Under the pieces are notes generated by a model that saw only the letters and a list, made by a program, of their open reading frames with translations, made no database searches and had not been told where the DNA came from. The position numbers and the translations under genes are program-made. From a bacterium (GTDB taxonomy: Bacteria > Joyebacterota > Joyebacteria > Joyebacterales > Joyebacteraceae), in the NCBI GenBank assembly GCA_029990205.1, contig JAPEKQ010000001.1, positions 124,001-188,000 on the forward strand: a stretch of 64,000 bases of DNA, in the 5' to 3' direction. Every line of letters starts with the position of its first letter. Position 1 is the first letter of the stretch. Of the stretch, positions 8,994-18,527 are shown piece after piece.

Positions 8994-11444
8994 CGTCTTA
9001 CGCGCCGTCTTGAACGCCAGCTCGTCACCCTTGCGCTCGACGTTGATCGTGCCGCCCTTGTCGAACCTGCCCTTGAGGATCTCCTCGGAGAGCGGGTCCT
9101 CCAGAAGCCGCTGGATCGCCCGGCGCACGGGCCGCGCGCCAAACGCCGGATCGAATCCCTGCTCGATGAGCAGGTCCTTCGCCCCGGCACTGATCCTCAG
9201 ACTGATGTTCGACTCCTCGAGCCGCTCCTCGACCTGCTTGAGCAGGATGTCGATGATCAGTCGCATCTCATCGACGCCCAGTGAGTGGAAGACGACGCTC
9301 GCATCAACACGATTGAGGAACTCGGGATTGAAGACCTGCCTGAGCTCCTCGGTCACCTTCCCCTTCATCTGCGTGTACTCGCTGTCCGTGTTCTCATCCT
9401 GCTGGAAGCCGATCCCACCGCGCTTCGCGATGTCGCGAGCGCCGACGTTCGACGTCATGATGATGACCGTGTTGCGGAAGTCGACGACCCGGCCGAAGCT
9501 GTCGGTGAGCTGTCCGTCCTCGAGCACCTGGAGCAGGATGTTGAACACGTCCGGATGCGCCTTCTCGATCTCGTCGAACAGCACGACCGAGTACGGGCGT
9601 CTCCTGACGCGCTCCGTGAGCTGACCACCCTCCTCGTATCCGACGTAGCCAGGAGGGGCTCCCATCAGACGCGAAACGGCGAACCGCTCCATGTACTCGG
9701 ACATGTCGAGCCGCACGAGAGCGTTCTCGTCCTCGAACATGAATGAGGCGAGCGTGCGCGCCAGCTCGGTCTTCCCGACGCCTGTCGGCCCGAGGAAGAT
9801 GAACGAGCCGATCGGACGGCGTGGATCTCTGAGCCCGGCGCGGTTCCGGCGAATGGCCCTGGAGATCTGCGTCAGCGCTTCCTCCTGCCCCACGACGCGC
9901 TTCCGGAGTTCGTCCTCCATGTGGAGCAGCTTCGCGCTCTCCTCCTGCGCCATCTTCGTGACCGGGATCCCCGTCATCCCCGCGACGACCTCGGCCACAT
10001 CCTCCTCCGTGACCTTCGCCTTCTGCTCCTGCTTCGAGCTGACGAGTTCCTTCCGCGCCTTCTCAAGCTTCTCCTGGATCTCACGCTCACGGTCTCTGAA
10101 CTCCGCTGCGCGCTCGAACTCCTGCGACTCGCTGGCCGTGCGCTTCTCACACGAGACGCCGTCGAGGCTCTGCTCGAGTTCGCGGATCTCCAGCGGGATC
10201 GCGTTGATCTCCAGCCGCGCCCTGGCGCCGGCCTCGTCGATCACGTCGATGGCCTTGTCCGGAAGGAACCGATCCGAAATGTAGCGGTCGGCCAGTTTCG
10301 CCGCCGCGACGATGGCGCCGTCGGTGATCTCCGCCTTGTGATGCTCCTCGTAGCGGCACCGCAGCCCCTTGAGGATATCGATGGTCTGCTCGACGGTCGG
10401 CGCATCAACGATGATCGGCTGGAATCTGCGCTCGAGCGCTCCGTCCTTCTCGATGTGCTTCCGGTATTCGTCGAGCGTCGTCGCGCCGATGCACTGCAGC
10501 TCTCCGCGAGCCAACGCCGGTTTGAGCATGTTCGCCGCGTCGATGGCGCCCTCGGCGCCGCCGGCTCCCACGATCGTGTGAAGCTCGTCGATGAAGATAA
10601 TGACGTTGTCGCACTCGCGGATCTCCGCGATCAGGGTCTTCAACCGCTCCTCGAACTGGCCGCGGTACTTCGTCCCGGCGACCGTCGATGAGAGGTCGAG
10701 CATGATCAGACGCTTGTCCTTGAGCGTCGAGGGAACCTCGTTCGCAATGATCCGCTGCGCCAGTCCCTCGACGACGGCCGTCTTGCCGACGCCGGGTTCG
10801 CCGATGAGGACCGGGTTGTTCTTCTTCCGCCGTGACAGCACCTGGAGAACACGTTCGATCTCGTGCTGCCGGCCGATGACGGGATCGAGTATTCCGGCGC
10901 GCGCCATCTTCGTCAGGTCGCGACCGTACTGATCGAGTGTCGGCGTCTCGGACTCCGCGGCCTCGGCAGCCGGCTCGGCAGCCGTCTCAGCGGCGCCGCC
11001 GCCGCCACCCAGCACGCGCATCACGGTCTCTCGGGCGGTCCTGAGGTCCACGTCGAGATCGCGGAGCGCCTTCGCCGCGACGCCCTCACCCTCGCGGATG
11101 AGCGCAAGCAGGAGGTGCTCGGTCCCGATGTACTGGTGATGGAGGATCCTCGCCTCCTCGCGCGCCAGCTCGAGGACGGTCTTCGCCCGCGGCGTCCACT
11201 GCGTCTCCTTCATGGAAGCGCTGTAGCTCCCGCGCGCGACATACTCCTCAACGTGCTCTCGCACCGCGTCGAGATCGATGGCGAGTTCCCGGAGCACCGT
11301 CGCCGCCACACCCTCTCCCTCTCTCACGATCCCGAGGAGGAGATGCTCCGTACCAAGGTAGTCGTGATGGAGACGCGCGGCCTCTTCACGAGCGAAGTAG
11401 AGCACTCGTCTGACCCTCGGCGTGAAATCCCTCTGTCTGTGCAT
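8976..11444 (-). CDS. clpC: ATP-dependent Clp protease ATP-binding subunit ClpC
   Basis: ClpC is a Hsp100 unfoldase that feeds substrates, including arginine-phosphorylated proteins, to ClpP. The 822 residues contain a double Clp-N repeat (about 5-145), AAA1 with Walker A GEPGVGKT (215-222) and Walker [10 protein letters not shown] (281-289), a UVR-like middle segment (about 439-465), and AAA2 with GPTGVGKTE (552-560) and [11 protein letters not shown]. The segment GGIGFQ fits the IGF-type ClpP-docking loop, so a ClpP partner should exist elsewhere. The ATG at 11444 has GGAGG five bases upstream. It is the last gene of the lysS-lolC-lolD-mcsA-mcsB-clpC operon, 58 bases after mcsB. It ends in five alanines, encoded by a hairpin arm. 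No ctsR is present in the window. Confidence 0.97.
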   Translation of the reverse strand: MHRQRDFTPRVRRVLYFAREEAARLHHDYLGTEHLLLGIVREGEGVAATVLRELAIDLDAVREHVEEYVARGSYSASMKETQWTPRAKTVLELAREEARILHHQYIGTEHLLLALIREGEGVAAKALRDLDVDLRTARETVMRVLGGGGGAAETAAEPAAEAAESETPTLDQYGRDLTKMARAGILDPVIGRQHEIERVLQVLSRRKKNNPVLIGEPGVGKTAVVEGLAQRIIANEVPSTLKDKRLIMLDLSSTVAGTKYRGQFEERLKTLIAEIRECDNVIIFIDELHTIVGAGGAEGAIDAANMLKPALARGELQCIGATTLDEYRKHIEKDGALERRFQPIIVDAPTVEQTIDILKGLRCRYEEHHKAEITDGAIVAAAKLADRYISDRFLPDKAIDVIDEAGARARLEINAIPLEIRELEQSLDGVSCEKRTASESQEFERAAEFRDREREIQEKLEKARKELVSSKQEQKAKVTEEDVAEVVAGMTGIPVTKMAQEESAKLLHMEDELRKRVVGQEEALTQISRAIRRNRAGLRDPRRPIGSFIFLGPTGVGKTELARTLASFMFEDENALVRLDMSEYMERFAVSRLMGAPPGYVGYEEGGQLTERVRRRPYSVVLFDEIEKAHPDVFNILLQVLEDGQLTDSFGRVVDFRNTVIIMTSNVGARDIAKRGGIGFQQDENTDSEYTQMKGKVTEELRQVFNPEFLNRVDASVVFHSLGVDEMRLIIDILLKQVEERLEESNISLRISAGAKDLLIEQGFDPAFGARPVRRAIQRLLEDPLSEEILKGRFDKGGTINVERKGDELAFKTARKTAAAAA

Positions 11445-11502
11445 GGTATCCTCCGCGTCGCCGTTTCGGCGGCCGGACCGGCGTCATCGCGCCGCCGGCC
11501 GT

Positions 11503-12570
11503 CTACTGCGCACGCTCTCGATTCCCCAGCTCTCGTCTCACGAGGTCTGCCCGCATCCGGTCGCGCTCGTCGCTGCTCGGGTTCTCCCCATGGAAGTACT
11601 TCAGGTGACCCGGCTGTGTCACGACGAGCAGTCTGTTCAGCGTCCCGAGATCGATGCCGTCGATCATGCCCCGGGCCACGCCGAGTCTCAGCGAGGAACA
11701 GAGCGACATGACTTCCTCCGACGACATCACTCTGGCACTCGTGAGGATTCCGTGTGCGCGCCAGACCTCGTCCTCGATCCGCTTCCCGGCCCGGGCGACG
11801 AGTTCCTCGCGCGCCTTGAGCTCGAGTTCGACGATCCGGCTGCTGATCCGTTCGACGGTGTACGCGATGTCCTCTTCAGACTGACCCAGCGTTGTCTGGT
11901 TTGACACCTGGAAGAACCCGCCGAGCGCCGCGCTCCGCTCGCCGTAGAAGCCGCGAACTGAGAGTCCGAGCTTCGAAATGCCACCGAGCACTTGCGCAAC
12001 TTCACCCAGTCTGGCAAGGCCGACCAGGTGCACGAGTACCGAGACACGGACCCCCGTACCCACATTCGTGGGGCACGAGGTCAGATAGCCCCAGTCTTTC
12101 GAGAACGCATACTGCAAATTCCGCTCCACTTCGACGTCGATCCGCGAGACGAGGCGCCACGCGTCGAGCGGCTGCAGCCCGCTCCGGAGGGCCTGGAGCC
12201 TGAGATGGTCCTCCTCATTGATCATGGCGCTGACCACTTCGTTCTCGCCGACGACGACGGCTCGTCCTTCGGGCTTCGCTCCGAACGAAGGGCTGGCGAT
12301 GTGACGTTCGACGAGGATCTGATGGACCGGCGGTCCCGCCTCGTCCATCCGGATGACCAGCGCGTTCGTGAGATAGTTGCTCTTCGATGCCGAGGTCAGC
12401 ACCTTCTCCTCGACCGCCGTGAGATCCTCGAGGGCCGCCCTTGCCGGGAACGGATGACCCGACAGATTCCGTGCGAGACGCACGCGCGTGGAGAGAACGA
12501 CGTCGGAGCGAGGACCGCTCGCGTCGAGCCAGCTCGACGGCTGTCCGACCATGGACTCAAAGGTCCACAT
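11503..12570 (-). CDS. mcsB: Protein-arginine kinase McsB
   Basis: McsB phosphorylates arginines on proteins, marking them for ClpC-ClpP. The 355-residue protein is a phosphagen-kinase-fold enzyme of the normal length. Visible motifs are STRVRLARNL (27-36, nucleotide-phosphate arginines), NEEDHLR (118-124) and TSCPTNVGTGVR (164-175) with the active-site Cys166, equivalent to Cys167 of Firmicutes McsB. The ATG at 12570 has GGGAGG five bases upstream and lies inside the end of mcsA (14-base overlap), so translation is probably coupled. The mcsA-mcsB-clpC order is that of the Firmicutes stress operon. Here it sits in a cell with LPS and Lol genes, which is less usual. Nothing catalytic appears to be missing. 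Confidence 0.95.
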   Translation of the reverse strand: MWTFESMVGQPSSWLDASGPRSDVVLSTRVRLARNLSGHPFPARAALEDLTAVEEKVLTSASKSNYLTNALVIRMDEAGPPVHQILVERHIASPSFGAKPEGRAVVVGENEVVSAMINEEDHLRLQALRSGLQPLDAWRLVSRIDVEVERNLQYAFSKDWGYLTSCPTNVGTGVRVSVLVHLVGLARLGEVAQVLGGISKLGLSVRGFYGERSAALGGFFQVSNQTTLGQSEEDIAYTVERISSRIVELELKAREELVARAGKRIEDEVWRAHGILTSARVMSSEEVMSLCSSLRLGVARGMIDGIDLGTLNRLLVVTQPGHLKYFHGENPSSDERDRMRADLVRRELGNRERAQ

Positions 12571-13117
12571 TCGCGCCTCCCGCGTCGTTCTTCGCCGACG
12601 ACCCGCCGGCGTCGCCCGAGACCGCGTCGGCCTCCAGACGCCTGATCTCGTCCCGCAGTTCGGCCGCCCGCTCGTACTCCTCCGCGTGGACGGCGCGCTC
12701 CAGTTCCAGCTGGAGCTTCCTGACGCGACGGCTGGTCTCGATGTCCTGCGGCGCCCTGGAGGGAATGGTACCGGCGTGCGCGGTGCTGCCGTGAACGCGC
12801 CGGAGGAGCGGCTTGAGCTCGGCTGCGAACGCCTCGTAGCAGGAGGCACACCCGAGCTTGCCCGAGGCGCGGAACTCCGCGCGAGTCAGACCGCAGTCCG
12901 GGCAGACGGGACCGTCCTCGGCGCGCTCCTCTCCCACACCCATCTCATCGAGAAGCCCCATCAGCATATTGACGAGCGACCCGGTGAGCGGCGAGAGCGA
13001 GAGCGCCATCCCGCGGGTGTTCGCGCAGTCGTCGCAGAGATGGAGGTCGCGAAGCTCGCCGTCCACCATCTCGACGTACCGTATGTTCGCGGGCTTCCCG
13101 CAGTCGTCGCAGCGCAT
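12557..13117 (-). CDS. mcsA: McsA, zinc-finger activator of McsB with UVR domain
   Basis: This 186-residue protein has four CxxC pairs: CDDC at 3-6, CDDC near 28, CPDC near 72 and CASC near 90. These form two zinc-binding units, followed by a C-terminal UVR motif (about 131-167, with LERAVHAEEYERAAELRDEI) that resembles the UVR-like region of ClpC. McsA activates the arginine kinase McsB and bridges it to ClpC. It starts six bases after the lolD stop codon begins to clear and runs 14 bases into mcsB. The ATG at 13117 has only a weak upstream site, so it may be translated by coupling to lolD. Domain order and length match the family. Confidence 0.93.
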   Translation of the reverse strand: MRCDDCGKPANIRYVEMVDGELRDLHLCDDCANTRGMALSLSPLTGSLVNMLMGLLDEMGVGEERAEDGPVCPDCGLTRAEFRASGKLGCASCYEAFAAELKPLLRRVHGSTAHAGTIPSRAPQDIETSRRVRKLQLELERAVHAEEYERAAELRDEIRRLEADAVSGDAGGSSAKNDAGGANVDL

Positions 13118-13122
13118 GATCG

Positions 13123-13863
13123 CTATCCAGTGCCTGCCGCGTCGGGCTTGACGGCCCGTCCTTCACGGAGCGTCACGACGCGATCGGCTCGTTCGTAGAG
13201 CTCGGGGTTATGTGTGACGATGACGAATGTCAGCCCGAGCGATTCCCTGAGCCCCCATATCAGATCGTGGAGGTCTCGCGCGCTCGCGCGGTCGAGGTTC
13301 CCCGACGGCTCGTCGGCCATAATGACCGAGGGACCGTTGACGAGTGCCCGTGCCACAGCGACCCGCTGCTCTTCGCCACCGGACAGCTCGCCCGGCTTGT
13401 GTGAGGCGCGCGCGGCGAGCCCGACACGGTCGAGCATCTCGCGCGCGGAGCGGGTCGCGTCCTGACCGGATGCGCCCGCGATGAGACACGGCATCATGAC
13501 GTTCTCGAGCGCCGTGAGCTCGCGCAGGAGGTGGTGGAACTGAAAGACGAAACCCACCGTCCGGTTGCGGAAGGCCGCCATCGCATCGTCCGGGAGCGCG
13601 AAGACGTCGGTCCCGTCGATCGTGACGCGGCCGGCGGTCGGACGATCGAGCGTCCCCATGATGTGGAGCAGCGTGCTCTTCCCGACACCCGACGGTCCGA
13701 CGATCGCGAGGATCTCGCTTCGTGTGATCTCCAGGTCGACGCCGCGAAGAACGTCGAGGGTCGTCGGCCCAGTCTCGAATGACTTCGTCACACCCTCGAC
13801 TCGGAGCATGCCGTTGTCCTTCCGCCCGCCGGCGCCCATGTCTGTCCGGTTCGAGTTACTCAT
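13123..13863 (-). CDS. lolD: Lipoprotein-releasing ABC transporter ATPase LolD
   Basis: This is the ATPase of the LolCDE-type system that extracts outer-membrane-bound lipoproteins from the inner membrane. The product is about 246 residues, with Walker A GPSGVGKST, Q-loop FVFQFHHLLRELT, signature LSGGEEQRVAVARAL, Walker B VIMADEPSGNLD and the H-loop VTHNPEL. The FQFHHLLxEL segment is typical of LolD within the MacB/LolD ATPase group. The start at 13863 (ATGAGTAA) overlaps the lolC stop by eight bases; a later ATG at the MLRVEGV position is possible. It pairs with the single upstream LolC/E-type permease, suggesting a homodimeric permease as in other lineages with one LolC-like gene. Confidence 0.93.
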   Translation of the reverse strand: MSNSNRTDMGAGGRKDNGMLRVEGVTKSFETGPTTLDVLRGVDLEITRSEILAIVGPSGVGKSTLLHIMGTLDRPTAGRVTIDGTDVFALPDDAMAAFRNRTVGFVFQFHHLLRELTALENVMMPCLIAGASGQDATRSAREMLDRVGLAARASHKPGELSGGEEQRVAVARALVNGPSVIMADEPSGNLDRASARDLHDLIWGLRESLGLTFVIVTHNPELYERADRVVTLREGRAVKPDAAGTG

Positions 13864-15088
13864 TGCGGATGGCCTCCACCGGGTCGAGCTTCGACGCCTT
13901 CCACGACGGGTAGAGAGCCGCCACGAAACTGATGGCGATCGCGGCGAGGGCAACGAGAACGAAGTCGCTCAGCCGCATGAGCACGGGCAGCGTCTCGATC
14001 GGATAGACATCACCCGGCAACGATATGAACTGATAGCGGTCGAGCAGCGTCGCGAGGATGTATCCGCCGACACTCCCGATGATCGTGCCGGCAACCCCGC
14101 TGACGAGCCCCTCCGCGACGAAGATACGCATGATGGACCTGGCGGTCGCCCCCATCGACTTCATCACTCCGATGTCCTTGGTCTTCTCCATGACGACCAT
14201 GATGAGGGTGCTGGCGATGTTGAACGCCGCGACCATGATGATGAGCGAGAGGATCCAGAACATCACCCGTTTCTCGGTCTTCATCCACGTGAAGAGGTTG
14301 CGGTTGAGCTGGATCCAGTTGTTCGCGCGGTACGGGAACCCCCCGACGCGTTCGACGATGGCAGAGGCGATCTCCGGCGCTTTGTACGGGTCCTCGACCC
14401 GAACCTCGATGCCGGTGACCCCGTCGCCAAGACCGAAGAGGGAGCGGGCGTCGTCAAGGTCGATGTAGACGAGCTGCTGATCGTACTCGTACATGCCGGA
14501 GCTGTAGAGACCGACGACCTCGAACCCTGCGACCGACGGCATGAGACCCATCGGTGTCATGACGTAGTCGAACGGGGAGGTGACCGCCACGGTGTCCCCC
14601 ACCGACGCCCGCAGGCGCACGGCGAGTTCGTCGCCGAGAACCATCTTCGGCGTCTCACCGGGTTCGGAGTGCAGGGTCTCGACCCTCGGCGTGATGTTCT
14701 CGAGGACGTCGGTCACCCGACCCTCCTGCGGGAGGTCGGTCCCGCGGATGACGCCGCCGTCGGACCGTTCGTTCCCCCTGAGCACGCCCTTCGCGTACGT
14801 GAACGGCGCCGCGGCCACGACACCGGGAACGGTCTCGACGGTCGCGGTCAGCTCCTCGTAGTCGGTCACGGGCTCGGCGCCGTACTTGAGAAGAATGACG
14901 TGCGCGTTGATGCCGATGATCCGGCGATGGATCTCCTCCTCGAACCCGTTCATCACGGCGAGCACGACCGTCAGCGCCATCACGCCGACCGCCACACCCA
15001 CGATCGAGATGATCGAGATGATCGAGATGAACCTCGTCTTTCGCTTCGCCCGCAGATAGCGCCAGGCGACAAACCATTCAAACGACAC
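13856..15088 (-). CDS. lolC: Lipoprotein-releasing ABC transporter permease (LolC/LolE/LolF family)
   Basis: This is a 410-residue FtsX-type permease with an N-terminal membrane helix (about 20-50), a large periplasmic MacB-like domain (about 55-265) and three C-terminal helices (about 268-400) ending PVEAIRNE. The opening FEWFVAWRYLRAKRK is the classic LolC/E amphipathic start. It is the only such permease beside lolD, so I infer a homodimer. The GTG at 15088 has AAGGAG five bases upstream and lies two bases after the lysS stop. The first helix is encoded by a near-perfect nine-base repeat (ISIISIISI). The gene product works with LolD to load lipoproteins onto LolA. Confidence 0.92.
   Translation of the reverse strand: MSFEWFVAWRYLRAKRKTRFISIISIISIVGVAVGVMALTVVLAVMNGFEEEIHRRIIGINAHVILLKYGAEPVTDYEELTATVETVPGVVAAAPFTYAKGVLRGNERSDGGVIRGTDLPQEGRVTDVLENITPRVETLHSEPGETPKMVLGDELAVRLRASVGDTVAVTSPFDYVMTPMGLMPSVAGFEVVGLYSSGMYEYDQQLVYIDLDDARSLFGLGDGVTGIEVRVEDPYKAPEIASAIVERVGGFPYRANNWIQLNRNLFTWMKTEKRVMFWILSLIIMVAAFNIASTLIMVVMEKTKDIGVMKSMGATARSIMRIFVAEGLVSGVAGTIIGSVGGYILATLLDRYQFISLPGDVYPIETLPVLMRLSDFVLVALAAIAISFVAALYPSWKASKLDPVEAIRNE
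15003..15029. repeat. Nine-base tandem repeat (x3) inside lolC
   Basis: ATCGAGATG is repeated three times in perfect tandem and encodes the ISIISIISI stretch of the first transmembrane helix. Repeat number is divisible by three so slippage would not break the frame. Confidence 0.9.
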
Positions 15089-15090
15089 TT

Positions 15091-16557
15091 CTACTCCTTC
15101 CGGTCCGGCCGCATCGGCGGGAACAGAATGACGTCCCGGATGCCGGGCGCGCCCGTGAAGAGCATCACCATCCGGTCGATCCCGAGCCCGAGGCCTCCGG
15201 TCGGCGGCATACCGTGCATGAGCGCCGTCACGAAGTCCTCGTCCATGCCATGTGCCTCAGGGTCACCCTCGGCCCTCTTCGCAACCTGCGCCTCGAAGCG
15301 GCGTAGCTGCTCGTCGGGATCGTTGAGCTCGCTGAACGAGTTGCCGAGTTCGAGCCCGGCAACGAACACCTCGAACCGCTCGACGATCTCAGGATCATAC
15401 GGCGTCTGCTTCGCCAGCGGTGAGATCTCTCTCGGGTAGTCGATGAGGAACGTCGGCTCCATCAGGTTCGGCTCGACGAGCTGGTCGAGGATCTTCTCGA
15501 CGCACGCGCCGAAGCCCGCGCCGGCCTCGATGTCGACGCCCTTGCTCCGCGCGGCCTCGAAGAGCGCGGTGGGATCCTTGAGCGCGTCGGCTCCCACGGC
15601 GTCCGCGACGGCGTCCATGACGCGGAGCCGCTTCCACGGGCGCTTGAGATCGATCGTGAACTCGCCGTACTCGAACGACGTCGCGCCGTGCAGCCTGAGC
15701 GCGATGCTCTCGAACAGCTCCTCGGTGAGCTCCATCATGTCGTTGTAGTCGGCGTAGGCCTCGTAGAGCTCGAGCTGCGTGAACTCGGGGCAGTGCGTCC
15801 GGTCCATTCCCTCGTTGCGGAAGTCCTTGCCGATCTCGAAGACCCGCTCGAATCCTCCGACGATGAGCCGCTTGAGATAGAGCTCGTCGGCGATCCGGAG
15901 ATAGAGCGTCAGATCGAGCGCATGATGATGCGTCTCGAACGGCTCCGCGAACGCGCCGCCGTAGAGCGGCTGGAGAATGGGAGTCTCGACCTCCATGTAG
16001 CCGCGCTTCTCCAGGAACTCGCGCGCCGTGCTCAGGACGACGCTCCTGCCGGCGAAGACCTGACGGACCTCTTCGTTGGCGATGAGATCCAGGTAGCGCT
16101 GGCGATAGCGCTGCTCCTTGTCCTTGAGTCCGTGGAACTTCTCCGGGAGCGGGAGCAGAGCCTTCGCCAGGAGCGTTATCTCGGCGGCCTTGACGCTCAC
16201 CTCACCGGCCCGTGTGCGGAACACCTCGCCCCTCACCCCGACGATATCCCCGACGTCCAGGAGCTTCCACGCCGCGAATGCCTCCTCGCCGATCTCGTCC
16301 TTCCGCACGTAGACCTGAATCCGGCCGCTGCCGTCACGGAGATCGGCGAACCCCGCCTTGCCGTGACCGCGGATCGCGGTCAGGCGTCCGGCGATGACGG
16401 CCTCCGTCTCCTCAAGCTGCTCGAAGCCCTCGTGGATCTGCTCCGCAACGTGCGTCCGCTCGAAACGTCGCGGGTACGGCTCGACGCCCAATGCGCGAAG
16501 CTCCTCGAGGTTCTGGCGCATCTGCGCGCCCTGGACTGTCTCCTCGGGCCTCTCCAC
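15091..16557 (-). CDS. lysS: Lysyl-tRNA synthetase, class II
   Basis: LysRS charges tRNA-Lys in the cytoplasm. The 488-residue protein has the N-terminal OB-fold anticodon domain (about 50-150), then the class II core with motif 2 FRNEGMDRTHCPEFTQLE and motif 3 GLGLGIDRMVMLFTG close to the C-terminus. Length is normal. The GTG at 16557 is preceded by GGAGG at four bases. A promoter lies 70-100 bases upstream (16628-16656). LysS leads the operon that continues with lolC two bases after its stop, so ribosomal, lipoprotein-sorting and proteolysis genes share one transcript. No missing motifs were seen. Confidence 0.97.
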   Translation of the reverse strand: MERPEETVQGAQMRQNLEELRALGVEPYPRRFERTHVAEQIHEGFEQLEETEAVIAGRLTAIRGHGKAGFADLRDGSGRIQVYVRKDEIGEEAFAAWKLLDVGDIVGVRGEVFRTRAGEVSVKAAEITLLAKALLPLPEKFHGLKDKEQRYRQRYLDLIANEEVRQVFAGRSVVLSTAREFLEKRGYMEVETPILQPLYGGAFAEPFETHHHALDLTLYLRIADELYLKRLIVGGFERVFEIGKDFRNEGMDRTHCPEFTQLELYEAYADYNDMMELTEELFESIALRLHGATSFEYGEFTIDLKRPWKRLRVMDAVADAVGADALKDPTALFEAARSKGVDIEAGAGFGACVEKILDQLVEPNLMEPTFLIDYPREISPLAKQTPYDPEIVERFEVFVAGLELGNSFSELNDPDEQLRRFEAQVAKRAEGDPEAHGMDEDFVTALMHGMPPTGGLGLGIDRMVMLFTGAPGIRDVILFPPMRPDRKE

Positions 16558-16627
16558 TCGTCCTCCCTCCAGACCGTCCAGTCGACCGGTCTGAGTGCTT
16601 CCTCAAGTTGCACGACTCCAGATTCAC

Positions 16628-16656
16628 TATATAACACCAGATGGGGCACTCTGCAA
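16628..16656 (-). promoter_or_regulatory. Promoter for lysS-lolC-lolD-mcsA-mcsB-clpC
   Basis: On the minus strand TTGCAG (16651-16656) and TATATA (16628-16633) are 17 bases apart in the 144-base gap between prfB and lysS. It is the only AT-rich promoter-like element upstream of the operon; no CtsR-type operator repeat (GGTCAAA direct repeats) was found near it. Confidence 0.6.
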
Positions 16657-16701
16657 TCTCGTCTCGTACCGCCCGGCTGCCGTCCGCCCCGCCGAGAGCG
16701 G

Positions 16702-17794
16702 CTAGGCCGTTGACTTCAGATACGCCTCGATGAACGGGTCGAGCGCCCCGTCGAGCACGCCCGACACGTCGGACGTCTCGACACCTGTCCGGTTGTCCTT
16801 CACGAGCTGGTACGGGTGAACGACGTACGAGCGGATCTGGCTCCCCCATGCGATCTCGAGCTTCTCGCTCTCGGCCTCCTGCTGCTTCTTCCGCCGCTCC
16901 TCCTCGTGGAGCGCGTAGAGCCTGGCCTTGAGGATCTTCATGGCGTTCTCCCGGTTCCGGAACTGGGAGCGCTCGCTCTGGCATGAGACGACGATACCGG
17001 AGGGCTCGTGTGTCAGGCGGACGGCCGTCGAGCTCTTGTTGACGTGCTGGCCACCGGGACCGCTCGCGCGGAAGACGTCCATGCGGACATCCGAGTCGCT
17101 GATCTCGACCTCGACCGTATCGTCGATCTCGGGGTAGGCCGCCATCGAGGCGAAGGAGGTGTGCCGCCGGTGTGCCGCGTCGAACGGTGAGAGCCGGACG
17201 AGCCGGTGAACGCCGATCTCCGCGCGGAGGTACCCGTACGCGTACGGTCCGCGGACGATGGCCGTTCCGCTCTTGATGCCGGCCTCGTCGGCGGTCTGGA
17301 CGTCGATGGTCTCGACCTCGAATCCGCGGCGCTCGGCCCACGCGGTGTACATGCGGAAGAGCATCCCCGCCCAGTCCTGCGAATCAGCCCCGCCGGCTCC
17401 GGGATGAACGGAAACGATCGCGTTCCTCTCGTCGTCCTTGCCCGAGAGCATCTTCCTGAGCTCAAGACCCCGAAGCTCCTCCTCGAGGCGCGCGAGCTCC
17501 GACTCCGCCTCCGTCGCGGCCTCGCCCCCCTCCTCCTCCGCCATCTCCACAAGGACCCGTGTCTCGTCGATCTGTTCACCGAGCCCCTCGATCGGCCCGA
17601 TCCACGCCTTGAGCCCCGCGATCTTCCCGGCGACGTCGCGCGCGTTGTCAGGGTTGTCCCAGAAATCCGGCCGCGCCGTCAGCGCCTCGAGCTGCTCACG
17701 CTCCTCGCGTTTCGCAGGAAGGTCAAAGGTACACCGCGAGCTCGTCGAGGCGTTTCTGCATCCTCTCGAGCTCCTTCAGCATCTCGCTGGCCAT
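16702..17794 (-). CDS. prfB: Peptide chain release factor 2, with programmed +1 frameshift
   Basis: RF2 recognises UGA and UAA and releases the finished peptide. The gene is read in two frames. A 23-codon first part (17794-17726) ends at CTT-TGA-C; slipping +1 continues as GAC CTT CCT. This gives about 363 residues, the normal RF2 length. The main part carries the SPF tripeptide anticodon (in RLSPFDAAH) and the GGQ catalytic loop (SGPGGQHVNKSSTAVRL). The TGA at 17723-17725 is therefore an autoregulatory sensor: low RF2 favours the frameshift. CGGTG three bases before CTT can act as the internal Shine-Dalgarno-like stimulator but is weaker than the E. coli AGGGGG. It follows coaE by 31 bases. 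Confidence 0.96.
17722..17731 (-). promoter_or_regulatory. RF2 autoregulatory frameshift site
   Basis: Minus-strand TAC CTT TGA C (17731-17722) is the conserved CUU-UGA-C slippery stop of prfB. The TGA is in frame after residue 23, and the continuing RF2 frame begins at the GAC one base later. The match to the known family mechanism is exact at the slippery codons. Confidence 0.95.
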
Positions 17795-17825
17795 CGGTCT
17801 CGCCTTTCGTTGTGATTGGTCGTGA

Positions 17826-18455
17826 TCAGTTCCCGGTGTCGGTCCCGCGTTCGCTCTCGCTGAGCAGCCGCCGCGCGAGCTGGTTCGCCCGCCGGCGGAG
17901 GTCATCGAGCGTCCCGTCGTTGTCGATGACGACATCGGCCCGCGTTCTGAGCTCCGCGGGCGGCAGCTGCGCCGCCATCCGCTCGCGCGCGTTCTCCTCG
18001 GACAGACCGTTCGCCACGAGCCGCTCGATCCGCTCTTCGATGGGCGCGTCGACCACGACGATGGTATCGAAGAGGTCGAGGATGTCCCATTCCGCGAGCA
18101 GGGCCGCGTCGACGACGAGCACACCACCTGTCCCCGCCGCTTCCCGCTCCGCGTCTTCGACGAGCGCGATCAACCTCGCCACGAGCGGCGGATGCGTCAT
18201 CTCGTTGAGGCGGGCGAGCCGCTCTTCGGAAGCGAACGCGATGCGTCCGAGCGCCGCCCGGTCGAGCGCGCCGTCATCCCGGAGCACGTCCGCACCGAAC
18301 TCGACAGCGAGTTCCGCCAGAAGCGGGCTCCCGGGTTCGACGAGCGTTCGGGCAACGACGTCGGCCTCGATCACCACCGCGCCGCGCTCCGAGAGGACGC
18401 TCGAGACCGTGCTCTTGCCCGACGCGATGCCTCCTGTCAGACCGACCCTGTACAC
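17826..18455 (-). CDS. coaE: Dephospho-CoA kinase
   Basis: CoaE phosphorylates dephospho-CoA, the last step of coenzyme A synthesis. The 209-residue protein begins VYRVGLTGGIASGKST, with the P-loop GGIASGKST, and has the usual family elements: ADVVARTLVEPG, the MTHPPLVARL segment and the VVDAALLAEW segment, corresponding to the HPxI and PLLFE-like motifs. The GTG at 18455 is preceded by GGAGG at five bases; an upstream in-frame start would add 16 unrelated residues. It is 72 bases downstream of polA and 31 bases upstream of prfB. The PLLFE position reads ALLAEW, a mild departure from consensus. Confidence 0.93.
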   Translation of the reverse strand: MYRVGLTGGIASGKSTVSSVLSERGAVVIEADVVARTLVEPGSPLLAELAVEFGADVLRDDGALDRAALGRIAFASEERLARLNEMTHPPLVARLIALVEDAEREAAGTGGVLVVDAALLAEWDILDLFDTIVVVDAPIEERIERLVANGLSEENARERMAAQLPPAELRTRADVVIDNDGTLDDLRRRANQLARRLLSESERGTDTGN

Positions 18456-18527
18456 ATCACCCTCCAGTGCCCTGCACCGTATCCATGCGGTGCTCCGTGC
18501 CACGCGATGCGCCGTGCCCGCGCGGGG

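Noticed and set aside
16541-16600. AGACCG-N10-CGGTCT dyad upstream of lysS as a CtsR or HrcA operator
   Set aside because: It does not match CtsR (GGTCAAA direct repeats) or CIRCE (TTAGCACTC-N9 inverted repeat), and its six-base arms are easily met by chance in this GC-rich sequence.
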